Below are positions 54,601 through 61,463 of a stretch of 64,000 bases of DNA, in pieces. Each line of letters starts with the position of its first letter. The first letter of the stretch is position 1. A program made the position numbers and the translations under genes. Source of the stretch: an uncultured Crocinitomix sp. (GTDB lineage: Bacteria; Bacteroidota; Bacteroidia; Flavobacteriales_D; Crocinitomicaceae); the NCBI GenBank assembly GCA_905478225.1, contig CAJQHR010000056.1, forward strand, positions 1-64,000, in the 5' to 3' direction. The notes beneath the pieces were generated by a model. That model was not told the DNA's origin. It saw only the letters and a program-made list of their open reading frames with translations, and did not search any database.

Positions 54601-55996
54601 AAAAGGTGAAGCAGATACATTGCGTAAAGCAATGGGGAAAAAGAAATTTGACCTCTTGGCAAAAATGAAACCCAAGTTTTTAGAGCAGGGACATGAACGC
54701 GGTCACGACAAAAAGAAATTAGAGAAAATTTGGGTGGATTGGGAAGCTTTTGCGGCATACGCGTTTAACAAATCTCACTCCACTTGTTATGCTTGGGTGG
54801 CTTATCAAACGGCCTATTTAAAAGCGCATTACCCACCAGAGTATATGGCTTCGGTACTGAGTAATAATATGAATGATATTAAGTCGGTTTCATTTTTTAT
54901 GGAAGAATGTAAACGGGCTGGAATTCCTGTTTTAGGTCCGGATATTAATGAATCGCAATATAAATTTACTGTAAATAGTGAAGGAGCTATTCGTTTCGGC
55001 CTTGGAGCAATCAAAGGCGTGGGAAGTAAACCCGTTGAAGCTATTTTGAACGAACGCACCGAAAATGGAATTTTTATTTCTGTATTTGATGTAACATCTC
55101 GCGTGAGTTTGCGTGCCTGCAATAAGCGGGTATTTGAAAGTTTAGTATTGGCAGGTGGATTTGATTCATTTGGACGAATAAAACGATCACAGTTTTTCAT
55201 GGAAGACACAAACGGTCATTTGTTTTTAGAAAACGTGATGAAGTTTGGTGGGCGTGTACAAGAGAATAAAGACTCTACGCAAGTTTCAATGTTTGGAGGA
55301 GGTGATTCAGAAGAATTGGCAGAACCCCAGGCACCAAGAGCAGATGCATGGCCAACATTGACGAAGCTCAGTAAAGAAAAAGAAGTTGTTGGCATTTATA
55401 TTTCTGGTCATCCATTAGACGATTTTAAATTGGAAATTGATAGCTTTTGCAAAGGTTCGGTATCCGACTTAACTAAATTAGAGGAGAATGCAAATCAAGA
55501 ATTACGAATTGCCGGAATTATAACAGATGCCCAACATAGGACCACAAAACACGGGAATCCTTTCGGAACATTTGACATAGAAGATTACGGTGATAGTAAC
55601 CGTTTATTCGTGTTTGGGGAAGATTATATGCGTTTTAAGCATCTAATTGCGCTCGGAACATTTGTATACATATCAGGAAGAGTTTCACCCCGTAAATATG
55701 GAGATGGGCTTGAATTTAAGATTAATACCATGGACTTGTTGACTGAATTAAGAGACAAGCGCGCTAAGGTTTTAAAGCTCGAAGTTGAGTGCTCGGATGT
55801 GACGGATCAAGTCATTGATAAGCTCTATAATGTTGTGATGGATCACGCTGGAACCTGTCAACTAAAGTTTATTATTAAGGATCACAAAACCAATTCAACC
55901 ATTAAAATGCCTTCAAAAACTATGAAGGTAACAGTTGATAATGAGTTTATTAAAAAGGTAAAAGAACTAGACGTTTTTGAATATACACTTGAATAA
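51626..55996 (+). CDS. dnaE: DNA polymerase III subunit alpha with fused proofreading exonuclease
   Basis: A 1456-residue replicative polymerase. Residues 1-185 are a DEDDh exonuclease (FDTETTG, GQNVGFDNN and HNATADVEATARC), followed by a PHP domain (HLHNHSQFSILQS) and the polymerase core with SVGPGRGSAAGSVVAYAL, MPDIDIDFDD and RNTGIHACGVIITP. The helix-hairpin-helix and OB parts are in FRIKRSQFF/FGEDYMRF regions. The fused exonuclease replaces a separate epsilon subunit in Bacteroidota. The ATG at 51626 places the exonuclease motif normally; an upstream open frame from 51569 is not conserved. Confidence 0.95.
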   Translation: MYIIFDTETTGLPKNWKAPYTDTDNWPRCIQIAWQLHDELGELIENKDYLVKPDGFNIPYDAERIHGISTELAEEQGVPLSQVLEEFNEALGKAKFVVGQNVGFDNNVMGCEFHRMSVETELNNMSVLDTCTEKTAQLCQIPGGRGGKFKLPTLTELHEFLFNVPFSEAHNATADVEATARCFFKLLRTGNYTGQELDATDDYLRAFIEKNRGQVKPYGLTHVNLKEESEKIKALLAEEAPDDQIIDLSGNKAKLKGVAFSHLHNHSQFSILQSTIQIKELVKKAAELGSPSVALTDTGNMMAAFHFVREVLNYNKDVAKKAAESAEKGEAFHGKPMVPIVGCEFNVCKDHTDKSQKDNGYRVVLLAKNMSGYLNLAKMSSAAFTDGFYYVPRIDKTLIETYKEDVMCLTGNMNGEVPGKILNLGEKQAEEALLWYKEQFGDDLYIEIMRHGIEEEDRVNKTLIEFHKKHDIKLVATNDTYYAEKTDAPAHDILLCVKDGELRSTPKGRGRGFRFGLENEEYYFKSTEEMKQLFIDLPDAIINTNEIAAKCEPYDLARDILLPAFDIPEEYTDAEDDKDGGKRGENNYLRHLTYEGAKERYSEITPEISERLDFELETVANTGYPGYFLIVWDFLVAAREMGVSVGPGRGSAAGSVVAYALKITNIDPLKYDLLFERFLNPERVSMPDIDIDFDDEGRQSVIDWVINKYGSSQVAQIITYGTMAAKSSIRDTSRVLDLPLHEADRLAKLVPDIKLNKIFGLDDVALADNLNDNQDDIARANELKEISKGNDLQAEVVRMALKLEGSMRNTGIHACGVIITPDDITNFVPVALAKDSDMYCTQFDNSVAEDAGLLKMDFLGLKTLTLIKDAVKIVKHRHDVDLYPDDFPIDDEKTYELFQRGETVGIFQYESAGMQKYLRELKPTVFADLIAMNALYRPGPLEYIPSFIRRKHGTEEIVYDIDATKEYLEETYGITVYQEQVMLLSQSLAGFSKGEADTLRKAMGKKKFDLLAKMKPKFLEQGHERGHDKKKLEKIWVDWEAFAAYAFNKSHSTCYAWVAYQTAYLKAHYPPEYMASVLSNNMNDIKSVSFFMEECKRAGIPVLGPDINESQYKFTVNSEGAIRFGLGAIKGVGSKPVEAILNERTENGIFISVFDVTSRVSLRACNKRVFESLVLAGGFDSFGRIKRSQFFMEDTNGHLFLENVMKFGGRVQENKDSTQVSMFGGGDSEELAEPQAPRADAWPTLTKLSKEKEVVGIYISGHPLDDFKLEIDSFCKGSVSDLTKLEENANQELRIAGIITDAQHRTTKHGNPFGTFDIEDYGDSNRLFVFGEDYMRFKHLIALGTFVYISGRVSPRKYGDGLEFKINTMDLLTELRDKRAKVLKLEVECSDVTDQVIDKLYNVVMDHAGTCQLKFIIKDHKTNSTIKMPSKTMKVTVDNEFIKKVKELDVFEYTLE

Positions 55997-56042
55997 TTTT
56001 AGAAATAATTCCTGTAAAATGCTGAAAATCAAAATTTGGCGT

Positions 56043-56050
56043 TATATTTG
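56043..56050 (+). promoter_or_regulatory. -7 box of first cold-shock gene
   Basis: TATATTTG matches TAnnTTTG; CTG (one mismatch to TTG) lies 18 bp upstream of it. The second copy at 56433-56440 has the same layout. Confidence 0.5.
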
Positions 56051-56083
56051 AATCCACTTAATTAATTAATAATAACATTTAGT

Positions 56084-56275
56084 ATGAATAAAGGAACAGT
56101 AAAGTTCTTCAATGACGCCAAAGGATTTGGGTTCATTGTTGAAGAAGGTTCAAACCAAGAACACTTCGTGCACGTATCAGGTTTAATCGACGAAATTCGT
56201 GAAAACGATACAGTTGAATTTGAATTGCAAGAAGGTAAAAAAGGATTAAACGCAGTAAACGTAAAAGTTGTCTAG
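56084..56275 (+). CDS. Cold-shock protein, first copy
   Basis: A 63-residue single cold-shock domain that binds single-stranded RNA/DNA. RNP1 KGFGFI is at residues 13-18 and RNP2-like HFVHVSGL at 28-35. It differs from the second copy mainly at residues 19-26 and 34. Probably an RNA chaperone. It ends just before a terminator and is part of a tandem duplication. Confidence 0.93.
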   Translation: MNKGTVKFFNDAKGFGFIVEEGSNQEHFVHVSGLIDEIRENDTVEFELQEGKKGLNAVNVKVV

Positions 56276-56296
56276 AAAATAATTTATTTTTTATTG

Positions 56297-56333
56297 GCCC
56301 CGTATTTCCATTTGGCGTTACGGGGCTTTTTTT
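56297..56333 (+). terminator. Terminator of first cold-shock gene
   Basis: Stem GCCCCGTA / TACGGGGC (56297-56304 and 56319-56326) followed by seven T residues. Confidence 0.9.
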
Positions 56334-56432
56334 ACCCAAATTTCTCAAATCTAGCTGATAGAACATACAGATCATAATTCTATAAAACTCAAAATAAATT
56401 CACCTAAAATACTGATAATCAAAATTTGGCAT

Positions 56433-56440
56433 TATATTTG
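56433..56440 (+). promoter_or_regulatory. -7 box of second cold-shock gene
   Basis: TATATTTG at the same relative place as in the first copy, inside a duplicated leader. Confidence 0.5.
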
Positions 56441-56473
56441 GAAACATTTAACTAATTAATAACAATATTTAAT

Positions 56474-56665
56474 ATGAATAAAGGAACAGTAAAGTTCTTC
56501 AATGATGCCAAAGGATTTGGTTTCATAAAAGAAGAAGGTTCAGAAACAGAACACTTCGTGCATGTAACAGGATTAATCGACGAAATTCGTGAAAACGACA
56601 CGGTTGAATTTGAATTGCAAGAAGGTAAAAAAGGGTTAAACGCAGTAAACGTAAAAGTTATCTAG
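56474..56665 (+). CDS. Cold-shock protein, second copy
   Basis: A 63-residue cold-shock domain protein, about 90 percent identical to the first copy, 390 bp downstream of it. It keeps KGFGFI and HFVHVTGL. The duplication includes promoter, leader, coding region and terminator, so each copy is expected to be transcribed separately. Confidence 0.93.
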   Translation: MNKGTVKFFNDAKGFGFIKEEGSETEHFVHVTGLIDEIRENDTVEFELQEGKKGLNAVNVKVI

Positions 56666-56686
56666 AATATAATTGATTTTTTATTG

Positions 56687-56725
56687 GCCCCGTATCCGTC
56701 TTTGACGATACGGGGCTTTTTTTTT
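56687..56725. terminator. Terminator of second cold-shock gene
   Basis: Stem GCCCCGTAT / ATACGGGGC extended by CGTC/GACG after one bulge, followed by nine T residues. It is also placed to end the minus-strand gene at 56733. Confidence 0.9.
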
Positions 56726-56732
56726 ATTGATT

Positions 56733-57242
56733 TCAAGCTTCAATTGTTTTTTCAATCAGCTTATTTTCACACACGCTCCGCAACCAAATAAAGAAAATCG
56801 CCATACCAGCGCCAATTGTTGGCGTTATAAAATCACCCCAATAAAAAAACTTGAGCATTAATGTAAAGACCAGCATCAATCCCGAGACCCATTTATAGAC
56901 CTTATTCTCAGTTGTCCTTAGCGTGTACAAAAGAAAAAGTACATGACCAGAATGGAAAAGCCATCCCAAAATCCGAATTGCTGCTAATCCAACAACAACT
57001 GCATCAATTAAAACGAGTTGATGTTCAAAAATGCGATCCTCACCCAACCTGTATCTTAACCATAAAAAGAATATGAAAACCATTGGAATCGAGTAAACGA
57101 TTGTTTCCTTTTTCTCTTCCCAACTATAGAAATAAAGATCCTTTATGAGGAGAAGGCAAGTCAAGCCAATTCCTGCTAAAATCAGTAGCCATTTTAGTAA
57201 CCTTAAATAAGGATTCAGTTTATGTTGCTGGATGAGTTGCAT
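56733..57242 (-). CDS. Small membrane protein, unknown function
   Basis: A 169-residue protein with about five transmembrane segments (residues 16-38, 48-63, 75-95, 100-109 and 118-135, approximately) and a short C-terminal tail. It contains an RYRLGEDRIFEHQLVL loop. No family was recognised. It faces the cold-shock terminator. Confidence 0.65.
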   Translation of the reverse strand: MQLIQQHKLNPYLRLLKWLLILAGIGLTCLLLIKDLYFYSWEEKKETIVYSIPMVFIFFLWLRYRLGEDRIFEHQLVLIDAVVVGLAAIRILGWLFHSGHVLFLLYTLRTTENKVYKWVSGLMLVFTLMLKFFYWGDFITPTIGAGMAIFFIWLRSVCENKLIEKTIEA

Positions 57243-57287
57243 TCCTAATCCCTTAAACGCCGAGCTCTCTTTTTTATTTAATAAAAA

Positions 57288-57533
57288 TCAGTTTCGCACA
57301 TGTAAACTTTCAACAATAGCATCAAATTGATCAAGTTTACTAGCAGAATTTTTCCCGAAACAATTAAATTTCATCTCCATAGAAGTAGAATCTTGAATGA
57401 ACAATGCACTTTTGCGAAGACCGATCAATCCGTTAGAAAAAGTATCAATAAAAGTGAAATACATATAGGAGAAGCTACCAATTTGACATATTTCTGATTT
57501 TAATTGTTCTGTATTTGCTGCTTTATGAACCAA
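57288..57533 (-). CDS. Hypothetical protein, possibly a 5'-truncated fragment
   Basis: An 81-residue frame starting with TTG, with a TAG two codons upstream. The segment YMYFTFIDTFSNGLIGLRKSA, written as FTFIDTFSNGLIGLRKSA, followed by FNCFGKNSASKLDQFDAIVE, looks like the C-terminal end of a larger beta/alpha protein rather than a complete protein. Its putative 5' part is absent, because the 57575 gene occupies that side in the other direction. Confidence 0.35.
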   Translation of the reverse strand: MVHKAANTEQLKSEICQIGSFSYMYFTFIDTFSNGLIGLRKSALFIQDSTSMEMKFNCFGKNSASKLDQFDAIVESLHVRN

Positions 57534-57598
57534 ATTCTATTTGTCTGAGGTGTACCATTTAAAAATTATTAAATTTGACAGCAATCAAATCTACTAGC

Positions 57599-58069
57599 AT
57601 GAGAAGTCTACTTGTTTTAATCACAATATTAACACTTCTATTTTCCTCAATTGGTTATGGCCAAGCCACCGTTTATATGACGGCGGATGATTTTGGAAAA
57701 GAAGATGCAGAAATTTATAAAGAGACCATTTTGCTGAAAAAATCGCTTGCATTGACGAGCGAAGATGGAAGTGCGAAGGTATTTAATCTTAAAAAAGACA
57801 AAATTTGGGGCTACCGAAATAATTTTGGCGAAGATTATAGAATTAAAAAATCCGGAAGTGCGCTGCGGATTATTGAATATGGTGAAATCTGTATTTATTC
57901 AAATTTAGACGAGCCGGCATCAACTTTAAATCCATCTATAGATTCGAGATGGGAAAACAGTCCGAATGCACTTTCAAAAACCCATAGTTTTTCAATTGGT
58001 GCAACGGGTAAAATTATTAAATTTTCAAACGGACGATTTCTGAAAGCCTTGAAAGGTAATGCCGCTTAG
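57599..58069 (+). CDS. Secreted protein, unknown function, probably shortened by amber codon
   Basis: A 156-residue product from the ATG at 57599, which opens a signal peptide ending SIGYGQ; an earlier ATG (57575) adds eight residues before it. Mature segments KDKIWGYRNNFGEDYRIKK and RIIEYGEICIYS are typical of small Bacteroidota secreted proteins. After TAG at 58067-58069 the same frame runs 26 codons further (DKFLKLINSGSRELLLKVVE, then HNASVN) to TAG at 58150. The family's natural end is probably there. Confidence 0.65.
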   Translation: MRSLLVLITILTLLFSSIGYGQATVYMTADDFGKEDAEIYKETILLKKSLALTSEDGSAKVFNLKKDKIWGYRNNFGEDYRIKKSGSALRIIEYGEICIYSNLDEPASTLNPSIDSRWENSPNALSKTHSFSIGATGKIIKFSNGRFLKALKGNAA

Positions 58070-58168
58070 GATAAATTTCTAAAATTGATCAATTCGGGCA
58101 GTCGTGAATTATTATTGAAAGTAGTAGAACACAACGCTTCAGTCAATTAGATCAAACGCTTAGTTTGA

Positions 58169-59416
58169 TTAAATTCCTTTAAAAATCACAATAGCATTGT
58201 GACCCCCAAACCCAAATGCATTGCTCATGGCAACGTTTACGTTGGTTTCCATTGCCGAATTTTTTGCAATGCGCATTTTTTGTGGAATCCGTTCATCCAC
58301 TTTATCCACATTAATCGTTGGCGGAATGATGTTGTTGTTTATGGCTTTAATGGAGAGAATGGCCTCAATCGCTCCAGCCGCTCCGAGTAAATGTCCCGTC
58401 ATAGATTTTGTAGCACTCAACACTAAATTAGTTGGTTCATTGCCAAAAACGTTTTGTACGGCTTTAATTTCACTTACATCTCCAACAGGTGTTGAGGTAG
58501 CATGGCAATTTAAATGATCCACATCTTCAGGATTTAACCCCGCCTCATTTAGCGCAATTTCCATGGCTTTTGTCGCGCCCAAACCTTCTGGGTGACTGGC
58601 GGTCATATGATAAGCATCCGCCGTCATAGAAGCCCCTACAATTTCAGCGTAAATATGAGCACCACGTGCAAGGGCGTAATCGTAATCTTCGACAATCAAT
58701 GCTCCAGCTCCTTCACCCATCACAAAGCCATCTCGGTCACAATCAAATGGGCGAGAGGCAAGGGTGGGTTCATCATTTCTGGTCGACATAGCGCGCAAGG
58801 CATTAAATCCACCGATAGAGGCTTCAGAAATTGGCGATTCAGAACCACCAGTAACAAAAACTTTTCCTTTGCCCAGGCGGATATAATTAAACGCATCCAT
58901 TAATGCCGTATTTGACGTGGCGCATGCGCTAATTGTATTGTAGTTAATCCCCATTAATCCGAATTTCAACGAGATCATTCCAGACGCCATGTTCGTAATG
59001 ATTTTAGGAATAAAGAATGGTGAAAAACGCGGTGTGCGGTCATTTTCATGATACGTTTTCATTTCCTCCTCAAAAGTTGTCATTCCGCCTTGTCCAGATC
59101 CCCAAATAACGCCAATGTCAAAAGGATTCATTTTGCTAACATCCAACCCACTATCTGCCATAGCTTCTGAGGCGGCATGAAGGGCATATTTTGTAAATAA
59201 ATCGGTGCGTTTAATCTCATTCCGATCCAAGTAAATTGTTGGGTCAAAATCTTGAATTTCACAGGCGAATTTTGTTCTAAATTTTGCGGTGTCAAATTTC
59301 GTAATGTCTTTTGCACCGCTCACGCCATTTACGGCATTTTCCCAAAAGGTATCGATATTCGTGCCAATTGGAGTAATAGCTCCTAATCCTGTTATTACAA
59401 CTCTTTTATTAAACAT
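58169..59416 (-). CDS. fabF: Beta-ketoacyl-ACP synthase II FabF
   Basis: Elongates acyl-ACP by condensation with malonyl-ACP in fatty acid synthesis. The catalytic Cys is in SACATSNTA, the His residues are in NCHATSTPVGD and MTGHLLGAAGA, and Lys is in SATKSMTGH. The 415-residue length is standard. It lies directly after the TetR gene (no gap), away from any acpP or fab cluster in this window, so it may be a second FabF copy under TetR control. Confidence 0.94.
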   Translation of the reverse strand: MFNKRVVITGLGAITPIGTNIDTFWENAVNGVSGAKDITKFDTAKFRTKFACEIQDFDPTIYLDRNEIKRTDLFTKYALHAASEAMADSGLDVSKMNPFDIGVIWGSGQGGMTTFEEEMKTYHENDRTPRFSPFFIPKIITNMASGMISLKFGLMGINYNTISACATSNTALMDAFNYIRLGKGKVFVTGGSESPISEASIGGFNALRAMSTRNDEPTLASRPFDCDRDGFVMGEGAGALIVEDYDYALARGAHIYAEIVGASMTADAYHMTASHPEGLGATKAMEIALNEAGLNPEDVDHLNCHATSTPVGDVSEIKAVQNVFGNEPTNLVLSATKSMTGHLLGAAGAIEAILSIKAINNNIIPPTINVDKVDERIPQKMRIAKNSAMETNVNVAMSNAFGFGGHNAIVIFKGI

Positions 59417-59977
59417 TTAGTTCTTTTTTTCAATTTCTGTTAATAGTGTTTTCTTAACGTTTTCTAAAACGGCATTTTTTGAAACGCGATCTAGAATCAA
59501 TGATGCCAGCATTCCTGAAGTGATGAGGTCTGACATTTCCTCGGCGGTCATGGCAAAATCTATTTCAAGATTAATTTTACCTTCTTTCAATGTATTAATT
59601 AGCCAAACTGTAATTTCATCATGCGCATCTGATAATTCTTGCTGCATTTCTTCAGGTAAAGTGTTGAATGAGGAACCCAAAGCCCCCATAAAGCAGATGC
59701 AATTGTTTTTGCTGTTATTGCTATACATATCAATAAATAAAGCCACCTGCTCATAAGATGAATAGCGACTCCAAAGGGTTGTATTCTTCATGAATTTTTC
59801 TCGAGAAGCTGAAATAACCGCCTTCCCTAAAACGGCTTTAGATTGAAAATGATAATGAATTGCTGCATTTTTAATATTGAGCTTGGACGCAATATCTGCA
59901 TAGCTGAAGGCATTATAGCCTTTGTTTCGAATCAATTGATCCGCAATAACAACAATTTTTTTTCGCGTAGGAAGCAT
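59417..59977 (-). CDS. TetR-family transcription repressor
   Basis: A 186-residue TetR regulator. The N-terminal helix-turn-helix (FSYADIASKLNIKNAAIHYH, here residues 25-44) is followed by a ligand domain of about 130 residues. Its stop abuts the fabF start. A 22-bp palindrome 13 bp upstream of its ATG is the likely operator, so it probably represses itself and fabF. The ligand is unknown; regulators of this kind next to fabF often respond to acyl-CoA or fatty acids. Confidence 0.9.
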   Translation of the reverse strand: MLPTRKKIVVIADQLIRNKGYNAFSYADIASKLNIKNAAIHYHFQSKAVLGKAVISASREKFMKNTTLWSRYSSYEQVALFIDMYSNNSKNNCICFMGALGSSFNTLPEEMQQELSDAHDEITVWLINTLKEGKINLEIDFAMTAEEMSDLITSGMLASLILDRVSKNAVLENVKKTLLTEIEKKN

Positions 59978-59989
59978 TGTTGTAAATAT

Positions 59990-60011
59990 ACTTACTTATT
60001 AGTAAGTAAGT
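59990..60011. promoter_or_regulatory. TetR operator, 22-bp palindrome
   Basis: ACTTACTTA-TTAG-TAAGTAAGT: perfect 9-bp inverted arms with 4-bp spacer, between the tetR ATG (59977) and the next gene. The minus-strand -7-like box TATATTTA (59982-59989) sits immediately beside it, so bound repressor would block transcription. Confidence 0.75.
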
Positions 60012-60073
60012 GCTAAAAAATAACAAAAAAATAACCGCAGGTTCATGCGGCTATTTCGTAAATTATTTTTTGA

Positions 60074-60694
60074 CTAGAGAAATTCTACTTTACCTGAATC
60101 TAGGTTGTAGTATGCTGACCAAATTTCCAATTCTTTACCGGCAACGGCATTTGATATAATTGAAGAACGATCGTTTAATTCAATCGCGTTTAATTTGGCA
60201 TTGGATTTTACAATGTCATTTTTAGTATCACCATCTTTCGCCGCAAATAAAGCTGGCGTAATGTGTGCTAACAAATGATTTAAATTATGTCCGTTATTTC
60301 CGCCGTCAATGGCAGCACCAACTGCACCACAACTTTCGTGTCCCATCACAACAATCACTCTCGTTTTTAAATGTGCAACGGCATATTCAATACTTGCAAT
60401 AGTTGATGTATTCGCAACATTTCCAGCTACTCTCAGTACAAATAATTCACCTAAACCTGTATCAAACGCAAGTTCAGGTACTACGCGGCTATCAGCGCAA
60501 CTTAGTATCACAGCAAATGGGCTTTGCCCACCGGTTAAATGATCTCTTCGTGCACTATCTTGAAGTTGTCCATCCAACTTATCAGCAATAAATCGGGTAT
60601 TTCCTTCTTCTAATCTTGCCCGTGCAGCTTTAATTTCAACTTGAATATCTGCTAATCTTTTCTTTTCTTTTTCTTCTTCTGTTAAATCGATCAT
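60074..60694 (-). CDS. Beta-class carbonic anhydrase
   Basis: A 206-residue cytoplasmic zinc enzyme that interconverts CO2 and bicarbonate. Zinc ligands are in CADSRVVPELAF (Cys and the Asp-Arg pair) and GHESCGAV (His and Cys). The N-terminal 30 residues are a charged helix. It probably supplies bicarbonate for carboxylases in a CO2-poor niche. Confidence 0.93.
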   Translation of the reverse strand: MIDLTEEEKEKKRLADIQVEIKAARARLEEGNTRFIADKLDGQLQDSARRDHLTGGQSPFAVILSCADSRVVPELAFDTGLGELFVLRVAGNVANTSTIASIEYAVAHLKTRVIVVMGHESCGAVGAAIDGGNNGHNLNHLLAHITPALFAAKDGDTKNDIVKSNAKLNAIELNDRSSIISNAVAGKELEIWSAYYNLDSGKVEFL

Positions 60695-60762
60695 AATTTT
60701 TCATTTGGATGTGTTAAATTAAAAAATCATTTTATAAATCAGGGTCTAACACGAGCATTTTT

Positions 60763-61399
60763 TTAAATTGCAGCAATTACTTTGTTGATGTTTTCGGCTT
60801 TTTGATATCCATTCGCAACTAAGGTAAATTTTCCATCCTTTTTTATGATTATGGAAGGAAAACCTTTAACACCCATTTGCTGAGATAATTGAAAATCGCC
60901 TTTTGTATGTTTTTTAGACTCGGTCGATTCGAACAGTTCCTGATACTTTTCACGATCCAATCCAAATTCATCAGCCAACGGCAAATAAGTTTCAATTTTA
61001 TTGGTATTTAAATTATCGCGATAAAATGCCATTTGCACAGCCTTGAAAAAATCAAACTCAATTTCAGGATTCATCATTCTTGCTACAACTACTGCTCTTG
61101 AAGCTGGTTCTGTGTCATAAACAAAATCAGGGTCTTTCAGGATGTCATGTGAAAAAGGTTGGCCGGTTCTTTCTTCAATTTCCACCCAGTGCGACTTTAA
61201 AAAGTCCGCCATCTCAATTGCTTTTTTCAGTATTATGCGGTCTTAATCCACCCATAACTAATTTGAAAATCAGTTCACGATGATCGCTTCTTAATTGATC
61301 TAATCTAGGAGCAATGCCATGGCACCATGAGCACATAGCATCACCTACGTAAATGAGTGTATTTTCAGTATCTTTAAGCCAATCGTAGTTCATGAGCAT
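60763..61399 (-). pseudogene. DsbA/FrnE-like disulfide oxidoreductase, frameshifted
   Basis: The ATG at 61399 opens MLMNYDWLKD, then YVGDAMCSWCHGIAP with the CxxC active site, and the frame stops after PHNTEKSN at 61214. The rest (AIEMADFLKSHW, LPLADEFGLDRE, GVKGFPSIIIKKDG) continues in another frame from an A-run at 61222-61227, where one A too many is present. The length of 637 bp is one more than 636 (211 codons plus stop), fitting a +1 insertion. The family (DsbA_FrnE-like, thioredoxin fold) is usually about 210 residues. A sequencing error in the A-run is the main alternative. Confidence 0.75.
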
Positions 61400-61420
61400 T
61401 TTAGTTAAAACATGTTCGAA

Positions 61421-61428
61421 CAAATTTA
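61421..61428 (-). promoter_or_regulatory. Bacteroidota -7 box for the DsbA-like gene
   Basis: On the minus strand TAAATTTG matches TAnnTTTG exactly and lies upstream of the ATG at 61399. This rules out the earlier TTG at 61423 as start. Confidence 0.45.
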
Positions 61429-61463
61429 AAACAAAATTGTTATAGTACTGAAAAAAAGATTTT

